Source of the DNA: Vibrio fortis
GTDB taxonomy: Bacteria; Pseudomonadota; Gammaproteobacteria; Enterobacterales; Vibrionaceae
Assembly (NCBI RefSeq): GCF_024347475.1
Contig: NZ_AP025488.1
Coordinates: forward strand, 1 to 64,000
Length of the DNA: 64,000 nucleotides
Direction: 5' to 3'
The position numbers were made by a program, and so were the translations under genes. Position 1 is the stretch's first letter. Each line of letters starts with the position of its first letter. A model generated the notes under the pieces. It did not search any database. It was not told where the DNA came from and worked only from the letters and a program-made list of their open reading frames with translations. Below, in pieces: positions 8,064 to 17,083 of this stretch.

Positions 8064-9137
8064 TCAATCTAACATTTGTGGCGAACTTCGAAATTCACTC
8101 GGAGTTTGCCCAGTTATTCTTGAAAACTCGCGATTAAAATTGGACTTGGTTTGAAAGCCTGAACTCAAAAAGATGTCTGTTATCGCTTTATCACTTTGCT
8201 GAAGAAGAGTCTTAGCGTGCTCTATTCGATAGGCATTAATCACTTTCGAAATATTCTGGTTGTGAGTTTGATTAACCGCTGACGATATCTTGCGAGCAGG
8301 GATACCTAACCTTCGTGCCAGCCGATCGAGTGACAAATCGGGATCCTTGAATATTTGCTGCTCTGTCATTAACGCATCGAACTTAGCAATAATCTGCACG
8401 GTTTCTTTAGTTTTGTCCTCATCCGAACCACTCGCTGATCTATCTTGCATATCTGCTTCTTCAGACAAGCTGTCAGACATTGAAGGTCGAACATCAGGTG
8501 GATTTTGCTCTGTCGAAGATGGTGTACTCATACTGACAACCATCACCGCGGCTACAATTGCAGGAATAAGCACAAGGTAGCTAATCGATAATATCAGGTT
8601 AGTATGTTGCGCATTCGACAACAGGATGTCGTAAGAGAGTACGCCATCAACCAAAGCGGAAAACAGAAGAAGCCCACCAGCAACTCGTTCCGCAACCGCC
8701 ACTTTCGATACGTCGGATAATCGGACTTGTTCTGGGACACTGAACGATGACTTCAGCAACAAGCTTCCGTAGCCGAGATATAACGAGATCAGTAATATAT
8801 CAACAGTTCCAGCCCAAATATGCTGATATAACAATGAGCTCACCAAAACAACGATGGGGCCCAACCAATGCAAGTATGTATTAGGTTTACTTCTATGAGC
8901 CCCCGCAAAGCAGAGCCAAGCCGCCACTGGTATGCTTGCGCCAAAGATTGGCTGCAGAAAACGAAACAGCGCAATATCGACCGTCCATCGTAGTCCCACC
9001 ATAATCATCATCAACGCACATAGGGTGATAAACCAAAATGGTTTTTTACTGGCTTGTGGATAGCGACATCTAAGCAGCACAGCTGTCATGAATAACAGCA
9101 GCGCAGCGATAAATGGTAAGGGAATGGCGAGCATCAA
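8064..9137 (-). CDS. AraC-family transcriptional regulator with membrane-spanning N-terminus
   Basis: 357 residues. The first ~205 form about seven hydrophobic helices. A charged Ser/Asp/Glu linker (about 205-235) follows, then a C-terminal AraC double helix-turn-helix domain (about 255-350: LARRLGIPARKIS and SGFQTKSNFNREFSRITGQT). The ligand domain is therefore in the membrane rather than a cytoplasmic cupin, a known variant of AraC regulators. It may sense a lipid or membrane signal. The target is unknown; the converging hydrolase gene is a neighbour but not an obvious target. Confidence 0.87.
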   Translation of the reverse strand: MMLAIPLPFIAALLLFMTAVLLRCRYPQASKKPFWFITLCALMMIMVGLRWTVDIALFRFLQPIFGASIPVAAWLCFAGAHRSKPNTYLHWLGPIVVLVSSLLYQHIWAGTVDILLISLYLGYGSLLLKSSFSVPEQVRLSDVSKVAVAERVAGGLLLFSALVDGVLSYDILLSNAQHTNLILSISYLVLIPAIVAAVMVVSMSTPSSTEQNPPDVRPSMSDSLSEEADMQDRSASGSDEDKTKETVQIIAKFDALMTEQQIFKDPDLSLDRLARRLGIPARKISSAVNQTHNQNISKVINAYRIEHAKTLLQQSDKAITDIFLSSGFQTKSNFNREFSRITGQTPSEFRSSPQMLD

Positions 9138-9231
9138 AGTTCCATGTTAATAACTAATTACTCAACTTAGGGCGCTGAATACATAGCGTTGACAACTTGC
9201 GTTTATGGTAATCCATTCACCACATGTAATA

Positions 9232-9256
9232 AAGGCTCCATCAAGGAGCCTTCGTT
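9232..9256 (-). terminator. Terminator after metT
   Basis: AAGGCTCC (9232-9239) and GGAGCCTT (9245-9252) form an 8-bp stem. On the reverse strand it is followed by TATTA after the T pair. It lies 20 bp past the transporter's stop codon. Confidence 0.6.
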
Positions 9257-9272
9257 CACAGCGAATTGTTAC

Positions 9273-10649
9273 TTAGCTTAAACTACTACTATTAGCTTCA
9301 GCAGCTTGACGAGCAGGGTGTTTGAGAAATACAGCAATCACAGCCACGATAGCCAGTGCAAAACAGTAGTATGAGTTAGATACGATCTCTAGCGGTGATA
9401 GGTTAAACACCGAACCTAATAACAACACCTGTGCGCCGTATGGCAGCACACCCTGAATCACACAAGAGAAGATATCTAATAAACTTGCCGAGCGGCGCGG
9501 TGAAACATCGTTCTCTTCCGCTAACTGGCGAGCAACGCTGCCTGAGACAATAATCGCAACTGTGTTATTTGCCGTGCACATGTTCACCATAGACACCAAA
9601 CCAGCAATACCTAGCTCACTTGCACGACCGTTCGCTTGTTTAGAGTGCTTAGAGCCAAAAGCACGAATCACACTACTCACGAGATTAGTTAGGTAGGCAA
9701 GACCACCCTGGCGACGCATTAGCTCACTCAGACCACCAATCAACATCGACAACAAGAAAATCTCTTGCATGTTACCAAAACCTGAATAGATATCCTGTCC
9801 GTAGTCCGTCAAACTATAGCTATCGACCCCCACTAAGCTCACACAGCCAGCTAGAAGAATACCGATGGTCAGTACCACGAACACATTCATACCAGAGACA
9901 GCGAACACCAAAATCGCCATGTAAGGCATCACTTTAAGCCACTCGATTTCACCAGTGTCCGGCACCTGTGTTGCGGTACTGTTCATCGCGAAAATAACGA
10001 TAGCAATTAGTGCAGCAGGAAGAGCAATACGAATGTTTTCCTTGAACTTATCGCGCATCTCACAGCCTTGAGAGCGTGTCGCAGCAATCGTGGTATCTGA
10101 AATGATCGACAAGTTGTCACCAAACATTGCTCCACTTAGCACCACGCCGGCCGTCAACGGAAGGCTCATTCCAGAAGAGTCGGCAATACCAAGAGCAACT
10201 GGCGCAACCGCCGCAATCGTACCCATTGACGTGCCCATCGCGGTTGCGATGAATGCTGAGATCAAAAAGATCCCCGGTAGAATCATGCTTGTTGGAATGG
10301 CAGACAAGCCAAGGTTTACTGTCGCATCTACTCCACCCGATGCTTTAGCCACAGCTGCAAATGCGCCTGCTAAAAGATAGATCATGCACATCGCCACGAT
10401 GTCTGGGTGCCCGACACCACGCATAAAATGCTCAATGGCTCGGTTGATTTTCTCTTTACTGATCAGCAAGGCAACCATAATAGCTGGTAGCGTCGCGATA
10501 GGCGCAGGCAGCTGATAAAACGCAAAATCAACGCCTTGGTAAGAGAGATAACTCCCCACTCCGATAAACAGAGCAAGAAAGATAATGAGCGGGATCAGCG
10601 CAACCGCACTCGGAGCGATTTGCGCATTTGAGTGTTTAGAATTAGACAT
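9273..10649 (-). CDS. metT: NhaC-family transporter, probable methionine transporter MetT
   Basis: About 458 residues with 11-12 hydrophobic helices and the NhaC-family internal pattern (GDNLSIISDTTIAATRSQGCE, FGNMQEIFLLSMLIGG and NNTVAIIVSG). NhaC proteins were described as Na+/H+ antiporters, but a branch called MetT is controlled by methionine regulators and imports methionine. Here four tandem 8-bp MetJ boxes lie 50-81 bp upstream, which supports MetT over a general antiporter. I chose the ATG at 10649 over the longer frame from 10709, because that start would lie inside the operator and would add 20 atypical residues. Confidence 0.82.
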   Translation of the reverse strand: MSNSKHSNAQIAPSAVALIPLIIFLALFIGVGSYLSYQGVDFAFYQLPAPIATLPAIMVALLISKEKINRAIEHFMRGVGHPDIVAMCMIYLLAGAFAAVAKASGGVDATVNLGLSAIPTSMILPGIFLISAFIATAMGTSMGTIAAVAPVALGIADSSGMSLPLTAGVVLSGAMFGDNLSIISDTTIAATRSQGCEMRDKFKENIRIALPAALIAIVIFAMNSTATQVPDTGEIEWLKVMPYMAILVFAVSGMNVFVVLTIGILLAGCVSLVGVDSYSLTDYGQDIYSGFGNMQEIFLLSMLIGGLSELMRRQGGLAYLTNLVSSVIRAFGSKHSKQANGRASELGIAGLVSMVNMCTANNTVAIIVSGSVARQLAEENDVSPRRSASLLDIFSCVIQGVLPYGAQVLLLGSVFNLSPLEIVSNSYYCFALAIVAVIAVFLKHPARQAAEANSSSLS

Positions 10650-10680
10650 GGAACAAACTACTATAGAACAGGAGGGCAGC

Positions 10681-10730
10681 AGACTAATCCCACCTTTGAG
10701 ACTTGTCAACGTCTAGACGTCTAAATGTCC
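10681..10730 (-). promoter_or_regulatory. MetJ operator (four tandem met boxes) overlapping the metT promoter
   Basis: Read on the reverse strand from 10730 to 10699 there are four adjacent octamers: GGACATTT, AGACGTCT, AGACGTTG and ACAAGTCT. One is the exact MetJ consensus AGACGTCT and the others match it at 5, 6 and 6 of 8 positions. TTGACA (10709-10704) overlaps boxes 3 and 4, and TAGTCT (10686-10681) sits 17 nt further as a -10 candidate. MetJ bound with S-adenosylmethionine would block the promoter, giving methionine-repressed uptake. Confidence 0.85.
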
Positions 10731-10749
10731 AATATTAAGTAGATTTACG

Positions 10750-11253
10750 CTATAGCTGGGGCTCAACGATAACAAATTGTTTACTACCTGCAATCGGAGC
10801 ATACCAGTCGCTGCCGTTTACATGAAAGGTCGTACCATCAATGGTCACAGTTGTCGTACCGGAAGGTAACTTCTCGACCAAGCTACCGACATCCAACATT
10901 GAGCTTGAAGATTCAACTGTAGTAGTTGTCGCTATGGACGTCGACGATGAAGTCACCGGTGGGTTTTCGATATAAATATATTGGTCACCAGTGCGTTTGT
11001 AATAAACATTATCGATTACCGCATAGCTGATGCCCGCCAGTACAATGTAACTGGTGTTCTTTGGCATTTTGTAGTGATAGTAGCTGCGATATTTCGGCAC
11101 TTTTTTGACTGGTCGATAAACAGGTTTAACCACCACAATTTTCTTCGAGGGCTTATAAACAGAGTGAGGTTTCGCGCTTGCAGACAGCGGAGAAATAAGA
11201 CCGGCAACAACCAAAGCGAAGGTTGCACTTCTTACTGCTTGAGCTTTAAACAT
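10750..11253 (-). CDS. Exported hypothetical protein, DUF6515-like
   Basis: 167 residues with a cleavable signal peptide ending near SASAKP, then a basic Tyr/Pro/Lys-rich segment (about residues 28-65, many VVVKPVYRPVKK-like units). A middle segment GISYAVIDNVYYKRTGDQY precedes a Ser/Thr-rich stretch and a beta-type C-terminal domain. The layout matches the exported DUF6515 family of Vibrio and relatives, whose function is unknown. I prefer the ATG at 11253, preceded by GGTGAT, to the TTG 12 bp earlier. GTAAA repeats upstream suggest envelope-stress control. Confidence 0.75.
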   Translation of the reverse strand: MFKAQAVRSATFALVVAGLISPLSASAKPHSVYKPSKKIVVVKPVYRPVKKVPKYRSYYHYKMPKNTSYIVLAGISYAVIDNVYYKRTGDQYIYIENPPVTSSSTSIATTTTVESSSSMLDVGSLVEKLPSGTTTVTIDGTTFHVNGSDWYAPIAGSKQFVIVEPQL

Positions 11254-11310
11254 AATGATCACCAAAAACGAAATGACCCATTAAGCTTAACAAGCTGAAT
11301 ATCAGCCTAC

Positions 11311-11336
11311 GTAAATACAACGTAAAGGTGCGTAAA
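11311..11336. promoter_or_regulatory. Three GTAAA repeats resembling CpxR boxes
   Basis: GTAAA occurs at 11311-11315, 11322-11326 and 11332-11336, with gaps of 6 and 5 nt. That is one helical turn each and close to the CpxR consensus GTAAA-N5-GTAAA. They lie 58-83 bp upstream of the start of an exported protein, a typical CpxR target class. The repeats are seen; CpxR binding is inferred. Confidence 0.5.
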
Positions 11337-11365
11337 GAGACGCGCTTATTGCACTCGATACACAA

Positions 11366-11395
11366 AAGCCACCGACTGAACACAATCGATGGCTT
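11366..11395 (-). terminator. Hairpin after the exported metallo-hydrolase gene
   Basis: On the reverse strand AAGCCATCGA pairs with TCGGTGGCTT (G-U pairs allowed), followed by TTGTG. It lies about 55 bp past the stop of the gene ending at 11452 and is a moderate terminator. Confidence 0.5.
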
Positions 11396-11451
11396 AAATT
11401 TTCAATGAAGTTATGCCGCAGCTTTCGAGCCACACCCGCCCCTAGGCGTGG

Positions 11452-12504
11452 TTACAACTTCCACCACGCTTTGGTTTCAACCGCTCCTGCCAGTTGCAGG
11501 CGCTCACCAATGATCGGTGTGGTGATCTCTACGCCGCGATCTTTACTAATGGTCGATGCCTGCTCAAGAGGGGCTTGCCAATCATGCATTGATAAATCAA
11601 AGGTGCTGTTGTGAATCGGCATCATCACCTTACCTTTTAGATCGATGTGAGCCTGAACACTCTGCTCTGGGAACATGTGGATATCAGCCCACAGTGAGTT
11701 ATAAGCACCGGTTTCAATCATAGTAAGATCGAATGGACCATATCGTTCACCGATCTCTTTAAAGCCGTTAAAGTAACCAGAATCACCACTAAAAAATACT
11801 TTCTTATCGCGACCTTCAATCACCCAGCTGCCCCAGAGGGTTTGGTCACGATCGAGCAAACCACGGCCAGAGAAGTGTTGAGTAGGAGTGAACGTAAAAT
11901 CAATACCAGCTGCAGTGACAGACTCCCACCAGTTCAGCTCAACGATTTTCTCCTTGTTGACACCCCATTTCTCCAGCATTGCACCGACGCGCAGTGGTAC
12001 TAGGAAGGTTTCCACTTTTTGCGCCAGTGCGGTCACAGCTGCTTTATCTAAATGGTCGTAATGGTCGTGACTGATAACAACAACATCAACCTCAGGCAGT
12101 TGCTCGATTGAAATTGGAGTTGGGTGGAAACGCTTTGGTCCCATCCATTGCACAGGAGACGCACGATCACTGAAAACAGGATCCATCATCACCAATTTTC
12201 CATCCAGCTTCATCGCAATACTGGAGTGACCTAAGCGATACACAACGTCTTCTTTCTCTTCAACCAGCTGCTCTTTGGTCATTGGTATCAAAGGCAACGC
12301 AGTTTTAGGGACCGGTTCCTTGCGTTCAACGGTGACATAAGCTTTAAGGATAGAGAAGATATCTGACATACCTGATTTGTATTCAAGCTCGCTGTTTGCA
12401 AACTTCTTAGGCAAGTTATCAAGCTTCTCGCTCGAATTTGAATATGCGGTTACAGTCGCTGCCACGGCAAGTACTCCTACAATCGGTAATAGATATTTTT
12501 TCAT
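11452..12504 (-). CDS. Exported MBL-fold metallo-hydrolase (NAPE-PLD/UlaG-like)
   Basis: 350 residues with an N-terminal hydrophobic segment (residues 4-21) acting as signal or anchor. The metallo-beta-lactamase core has the metal motif H146-x-H148-x-D150-H151 (SHDHYDHLD), a second-shell aspartate in FFSGDSGYF and a late histidine in PIHNSTFDLS. The order and the GHSSIAMKLDGK and MGPKRFHPTPI segments resemble the phospholipase D-type NAPE-PLD/UlaG branch. A lipid or phosphoester substrate is likely but not shown. A dyad just upstream may be the operator of an unlinked regulator. Confidence 0.82.
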   Translation of the reverse strand: MKKYLLPIVGVLAVAATVTAYSNSSEKLDNLPKKFANSELEYKSGMSDIFSILKAYVTVERKEPVPKTALPLIPMTKEQLVEEKEDVVYRLGHSSIAMKLDGKLVMMDPVFSDRASPVQWMGPKRFHPTPISIEQLPEVDVVVISHDHYDHLDKAAVTALAQKVETFLVPLRVGAMLEKWGVNKEKIVELNWWESVTAAGIDFTFTPTQHFSGRGLLDRDQTLWGSWVIEGRDKKVFFSGDSGYFNGFKEIGERYGPFDLTMIETGAYNSLWADIHMFPEQSVQAHIDLKGKVMMPIHNSTFDLSMHDWQAPLEQASTISKDRGVEITTPIIGERLQLAGAVETKAWWKL

Positions 12505-12822
12505 TCAACTCTCAGTTTCTTTTCGTTCTGGATCGCTGACCCAAAAGTAAACTACACCGATGAGTTTACATTCAAAATACAAAAAGTAAACCAATGAGTG
12601 TAATTTTATTGATGCTATTTTCATCTCGATTTGAATACCCATTTAAAATCAGATGATTATGAGTAGCACCTAGATCCCCTGTTTGGTTCACGGCTAAAGT
12701 AAAACTGTATAAATATCGCTCAACTCTCACTTCCAAGAACAATTTATTGACCCAAAGGTCAGAATTTAATTAACATTTATTTTACAAGCGATTTACCGAG
12801 AGTTTTTGGAAAGGAGTCTAAA
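12505..12822. other. Divergent intergenic region between the metallo-hydrolase and the chemoreceptor
   Basis: AT-rich, with no ORF. It contains the GTAAACT/AGTTTAC dyad at 12547-12569 plus a third GTAAAC copy at 12586-12591. AAGGAGT at 12811-12817 is the ribosome site of the chemoreceptor. No clear sigma-70 promoter stands out. Confidence 0.5.
12547..12569. promoter_or_regulatory. Dyad operator candidate upstream of the metallo-hydrolase gene
   Basis: GTAAACT (12547-12553) and AGTTTAC (12563-12569) are exact reverse complements with a 9-nt centre, 43 bp before the hydrolase ATG. Another GTAAAC occurs at 12586-12591. The geometry fits a TetR- or LysR-type operator; the regulator is not in the window. 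Confidence 0.45.
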
Positions 12823-14721
12823 TTGAATCTCACTATACGAATGAAAGCGATCTTAGCGACGATCATCGCTGCGCTTTTTATAATAAGCCTAATGGGTATT
12901 TACTCTTTTCAATCAAGTCGATCGATTTTGATCGACAGAACTTTTGATAGAGAACTTCCTGCATTATTAGGGGAGGTAAGCAACGAAATCAGCCTCAAAT
13001 TAGAGGCGCCAATTCTTGCGTCCAAAATGATGACCTTATCCCCACTCATCAACTCCTCATCAGTATCGACAAGTGATCTAAGTCGCTACCTTACGACCAT
13101 CAAAAACGAGTTCAATGCCATCAGCGCTTACTTTGTGTCACTCGATACGGGTGAGTACCACACTCACAATGGTGTGTTAAAGACGGTTTCTCAGAGTAAC
13201 AATAAAGATCAGTGGTTCTATCAATTTATCCAATCAAACCAGCCATTTGAACTTTCTCTCGATATCGACGGTGCAACCAACACCCCTACTCTATTTGTTA
13301 ATTATGCGGTGATGAAGGAAGGCAAGCGGGTTGGAGTGGCAGGTATTGGGCTAACGCTAGAGAGTATTACTCAACTAATCAGCAACTACAGTGTTGGCGA
13401 CGGAGGAATTGTTTATCTGGTTGATCAGCAAGGTGTCATAAAGGTTCACCCGACGCCAGCTTTAATAGGGACATCGCTTGAAGAGTTAGGTGTCAATGCG
13501 ACGCAATTACTGGCCCAAACCAACACAGTTGTTACTGAAAGCACCATCGACAACAAAGCACAAATATTGGGTTCGAGAACAATGCAGGGAACTGGGTGGA
13601 CGCTAATTACTCAGCTCCCTAAAGCCGATGTTTTAGAAGAGCTCAATGGGTTCAGCCAAACCATCATTATCATGGCGTTGCTGATTGCGGTTGTCTATAC
13701 CCCTATCGCAGCTTGGGCAACCAATAAACTCTTGCTTCCTTTCGTCGAGGTTGCAGAGCTTCTTCAGCAAATAGGCAAAGGGGGTGGCGATCTGACTCGC
13801 CGTTTAGACGACTCACGTCATGATGAAATAGGCCAAATAGCCAATGGCTACAATCAGTTTGTTGAGTATTTAAGTCACCTACTGACAGATGTATCCAATA
13901 CAGGAAAACAGATATCAGAATCGATTCAAAGCGTTGACCACATGGCTCAATCGATGGAACAAGATCTGAAACAACAGACCAGTCAAATAGAGCAAGTCGC
14001 AACCGCTATTCACGAAATGGGGGCAAGCTCGGATGAGATCGCACAAAATGCCAATGTTGCAGCCGACAGTGCCACGAACGCATCCAACGCGATCAACATC
14101 GGCCAAGACTCCGTGTCTGTTACTTCTGAAAGCATTGAGCACATGAACCAACAGCTGAGCAATACCACTTCAATCATCAACCAACTTGCTGACGATGCCA
14201 ACTCCATCGACACTGTTCTAGATGTCATCAATGGTGTATCGGAACAGACTAACCTACTCGCTCTGAATGCTGCGATCGAGGCAGCGCGAGCGGGCGAACA
14301 GGGGCGAGGCTTTGCAGTAGTTGCCGATGAGGTCAGAACGCTCGCTTCACGCAGCCAAGCTTCTACCGAAGAGATACGAGGCATTATCGACCAGCTCCAA
14401 CAGCGTACTCAACAAGCCGTAGAAGCGATTGAAGCCAGTACCCATCTTGGTGCGCAGTGTCAAAGTGAGGCCTCTAATTCAGAGCAACAGCTGTCGAGTA
14501 TTTCTATGAGTGTGGATGAGATGAATGCGATGAATGTCCAGATAGCTTCGGCAACGGGTGAGCAATCGAATGTAATCAACGAAATATCTCCTCATATTTC
14601 AGGTATCTCAGAGATTGCTCGCGAGAACGATATTATGGTGGAAAAGACCGCGCTAGAGTGCACCCGCTTACGAGATAAAGCGACGCACCTTACAAGTTTG
14701 GTCTCCCAATTTAAGTGCTAG
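12823..14721 (+). CDS. Methyl-accepting chemotaxis protein
   Basis: 632 residues. A membrane helix at about 9-29, a periplasmic double-Cache-like sensor domain (about 35-270), a second helix (about 277-298), a HAMP domain (about 298-352) and a full cytoplasmic signalling domain follow in order. The hairpin tip reads [20 protein letters not shown] then [15 protein letters not shown], the CheA/CheW contact. No C-terminal receptor pentapeptide for CheR is present. Translation starts at TTG (12823), supported by AAGGAGT 5 nt upstream. Ligand unknown; Cache receptors often sense amino or organic acids. The stop abuts the opposite sgrR stop. Confidence 0.93.
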   Translation: MNLTIRMKAILATIIAALFIISLMGIYSFQSSRSILIDRTFDRELPALLGEVSNEISLKLEAPILASKMMTLSPLINSSSVSTSDLSRYLTTIKNEFNAISAYFVSLDTGEYHTHNGVLKTVSQSNNKDQWFYQFIQSNQPFELSLDIDGATNTPTLFVNYAVMKEGKRVGVAGIGLTLESITQLISNYSVGDGGIVYLVDQQGVIKVHPTPALIGTSLEELGVNATQLLAQTNTVVTESTIDNKAQILGSRTMQGTGWTLITQLPKADVLEELNGFSQTIIIMALLIAVVYTPIAAWATNKLLLPFVEVAELLQQIGKGGGDLTRRLDDSRHDEIGQIANGYNQFVEYLSHLLTDVSNTGKQISESIQSVDHMAQSMEQDLKQQTSQIEQVATAIHEMGASSDEIAQNANVAADSATNASNAINIGQDSVSVTSESIEHMNQQLSNTTSIINQLADDANSIDTVLDVINGVSEQTNLLALNAAIEAARAGEQGRGFAVVADEVRTLASRSQASTEEIRGIIDQLQQRTQQAVEAIEASTHLGAQCQSEASNSEQQLSSISMSVDEMNAMNVQIASATGEQSNVINEISPHISGISEIARENDIMVEKTALECTRLRDKATHLTSLVSQFKC

Positions 14722-16479
14722 CTAATCTACCGACCACACATCCTTAAACTCTGGCCATCCCCAATTGGTAATGGCTACATTCTTGAGGATCCCCTGGAAC
14801 CTTACCGTTTGAAGGTGATGAAATAGTGGGAGCAAGCGGTAATCACTGACTAGGCTAGTCGCAATCGGCTCTAAGCGCTCAAGATAATCTTCAAGCGCGA
14901 CCGATGCTTTGTGTTGATCGAGCTGCGACTTAAGCCACTCGCTGCTCTGTTGCCCGAGTGCTGAATGCAACACAGGATCGTTCATCAACCAAGAGAAAAG
15001 AGAGGATGGTGCATTGTCGTCTAGATTCAAGTTACACAAGATCAAATCTTCGCTAAGTTGATTTGTCTGTGAACGCTGGGTCAACTCACGAAAGCTATAC
15101 GTATTCACCTCGACCTCAACGCCTTGAAACCTTAGCAGATCAGCAATACTCACCGCACATCGATACAGAGCATAGTAGTCATAAACTGCGATGGTGAGCT
15201 TACGCGGTAACGCACAAGGTAAGCTTGGCATGCGATACACTGGGCTCCAGCGAGGCAATATATTCTTGGCGTGTTGTAAGCCAAACATACCTCGGTTCAC
15301 CTCTAACTGCTCATGTACTAAGTTAGGTTGAAAGCAATCGGCTAGAAACTGCCTCTGCTCAACACTGAGATTTTGTTGTCCTGCATTGCAGTTAAACAGC
15401 ACAAACAAGCAACCATCTTCAACGCGGCTGTACTGTTCATCTGTCTCATTCGCCGTCACATCACGACCTAACTGGTGAAAACAGGATGCGTCTTCCTCTG
15501 GAGCTACCTGAATTTCACTTTGATCAAAGTTAGTGACTTTGGCGAGCTCTTCTTCAAACTGCCAAATCGTCACTTCATCCGTGAGCGAGCGAGTACTAAA
15601 GAAGTGCTCAAACGCCTTGAGCTTAATTCGCTCGGCATCATGCTCTGCAATCATAAACGGCCCACTGCCAACAATATTTGGGGCAATCAGACCTTGGAGT
15701 TGTGCTGCGGGTTGAATCGAATACTTCACCCCCGCTAACAAGCCTGCAAACCCGGTATCTGCTTTAGCGAGTTTGAAGCAAAGACGAAGCGGCTGATCGC
15801 TATAAACCTGTTCGACGTGCTCTAGTTCTGATTGATAAAAGGAGTGCGACTTTAGTTGTTCAAACAACAACACCAGCTGTTCACCATCGATAAGCTGGCC
15901 GTTATGAAAGGTCAATCCAGGTCGAAGATAGAAGGTCCAAGTTTGCGTCTCACCATTGTAGTCCCAGTGATGGGCAAGCTCAGGCTTAAGCACGCCCTCA
16001 CTGCTACAACTTACCAAGCAGCTGAAAACTTGTCTTAATAGGAAGCGTTCACTACTGCGGTGAATATGGTGAGGGAACAGCGCTTCAAACCGACGCTTAT
16101 AAGTCAGTTGAACGTGCAATAACCCTTGTCTCAAGGTTGCCCCCGAGGTTTCCTGCAGCAGAGAACCAAACACAGTGCGATCATCATCAAGCACAGCCAA
16201 GGCTTTTTCGTATTTACCCTGTGCAATTAACTTACTTGCGATATGTCGGTTTAATCCTTGCACGTCATAGCGCAGCGTCAGATTAGAACGCTGATTTCGA
16301 CCAGCTTTGGGCTCCCACACCACCCATTGGGCTTGATGCATACGTCCAAGTAAAGTTCGAGCATGCCTAACACTGGTATACATCAAATCCGCTAATTCAG
16401 CCAAGGTGACGGCATGCGGGACATTAGCATCAAATGATGTCAGCCTTGCGTAATAACGCATCATATTTACATCAGACAA
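14722..16479 (-). CDS. sgrR: SgrR-family transcriptional regulator
   Basis: 585 residues. The N-terminal ~110 form a winged-helix DNA-binding domain (AELADLMYTSVRHARTLLGR), and the rest resembles an extracellular solute-binding protein family 5 domain (LAHHWDYNGETQTWTFYLRP, GLTFHNGQL) kept in the cytoplasm. This fusion is the SgrR architecture; in E. coli SgrR senses sugar-phosphate stress and activates the small RNA SgrS from a divergent promoter. A divergent small ORF with RNA hairpins sits in the equivalent place here. Its stop directly abuts the chemoreceptor stop with no space for a terminator between. The first ATG was used; the second (16464) is also possible. Confidence 0.8.
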   Translation of the reverse strand: MSDVNMMRYYARLTSFDANVPHAVTLAELADLMYTSVRHARTLLGRMHQAQWVVWEPKAGRNQRSNLTLRYDVQGLNRHIASKLIAQGKYEKALAVLDDDRTVFGSLLQETSGATLRQGLLHVQLTYKRRFEALFPHHIHRSSERFLLRQVFSCLVSCSSEGVLKPELAHHWDYNGETQTWTFYLRPGLTFHNGQLIDGEQLVLLFEQLKSHSFYQSELEHVEQVYSDQPLRLCFKLAKADTGFAGLLAGVKYSIQPAAQLQGLIAPNIVGSGPFMIAEHDAERIKLKAFEHFFSTRSLTDEVTIWQFEEELAKVTNFDQSEIQVAPEEDASCFHQLGRDVTANETDEQYSRVEDGCLFVLFNCNAGQQNLSVEQRQFLADCFQPNLVHEQLEVNRGMFGLQHAKNILPRWSPVYRMPSLPCALPRKLTIAVYDYYALYRCAVSIADLLRFQGVEVEVNTYSFRELTQRSQTNQLSEDLILCNLNLDDNAPSSLFSWLMNDPVLHSALGQQSSEWLKSQLDQHKASVALEDYLERLEPIATSLVSDYRLLPLFHHLQTVRFQGILKNVAITNWGWPEFKDVWSVD

Positions 16480-16681
16480 AATCAGAACCTTTCTTTAATT
16501 CGGCTTCCTAATAAGCGCAATTATAGAGCTTCTAACCAAGAAATCTTCCATTTATTACAAAAACAGGAAAGGTAAAGAAATAAACCATCTGTTTATCCCT
16601 TCCTTATTATCGTCAAAAATACCCCCATAAAAGAAACAATCGTTAAAGAAAACTCAACCCACTAAACAGAGACAATGACCA

Positions 16682-16768
16682 ATGAGAAAACACTATCTAT
16701 CTCAATTTCTACGCACCAAAAGCGAGCTTGAAAAAGAAGCGCTTCGTGCACTTTTAGAGCTATGTTGA
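16682..16768 (+). CDS. 28-residue ORF divergent from sgrR (possible SgrT-like peptide)
   Basis: The frame starts MRKHYLSQFLRTKSELEKEA and ends ELC. It is divergent from sgrR, where enteric bacteria encode SgrS RNA containing the small glucose-transport inhibitor SgrT. The pattern MR-x2-Y-x3-F resembles, from memory, the start of E. coli SgrT (MRQFYQHYF), but a few residues cannot prove homology. No strong ribosome site is visible. It may alternatively be a leader peptide or chance. The following hairpins suggest the region is transcribed and structured. Confidence 0.4.
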   Translation: MRKHYLSQFLRTKSELEKEALRALLELC

Positions 16769-16790
16769 ACCACTAACCAGTACACTTTTT

Positions 16791-16862
16791 CTCGCCAAGT
16801 TACGCGAGTCGAACACCACTTAAACTGCTCCTACCCCCAATCTGAGTTTGGTTTCGACTCGC
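16791..16862 (+). ncRNA. Structured RNA candidate downstream of the SgrT-like ORF
   Basis: GCGAGTCGAA (16804-16813) pairs perfectly with TTCGACTCGC (16853-16862), extended by AAAC/GTTT inside, leaving a C-rich loop with CTCCTACCCCC that could pair with GGAG-type ribosome sites. A second copy CTCGC (16791-16795) can pair with the same GCGAG, so two folds exclude each other. No poly-T follows. The fold is seen; an SgrS-like regulatory role is inferred from its position next to sgrR. Confidence 0.4.
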
Positions 16863-17083
16863 ATTTATCTCAGAAAAAGCACCCTCACCCCTTATGTACC
16901 AATAACTCAAACCCTTCATAAATTTCTGTTGTCGACTCGACAAATTTAATTCGTTTTCTTAGTTGTTCGAAAAGCCTTAAGGTTCGCCCCGAAGCAAACA
17001 AGGAGCCTCTGGAAATAGACCGAGGACCTAAAAACAACTTACTAATTTGCACATACCAATCAGGTATTTACTAAGGAAACGCC

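Larger units (their letters stand above)
16480..17083. other. Intergenic region between sgrR and rimK with RNA-like structure
   Basis: About 600 bp. It holds the 28-codon ORF at 16682-16768, two overlapping hairpins between 16791 and 16862, and a further small palindrome TTGTCGA/TCGACAA at 16929-16943. AAGGA at 17072-17076 is the rimK ribosome site. I see no clear T-run terminator for the small transcript. Confidence 0.5.
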
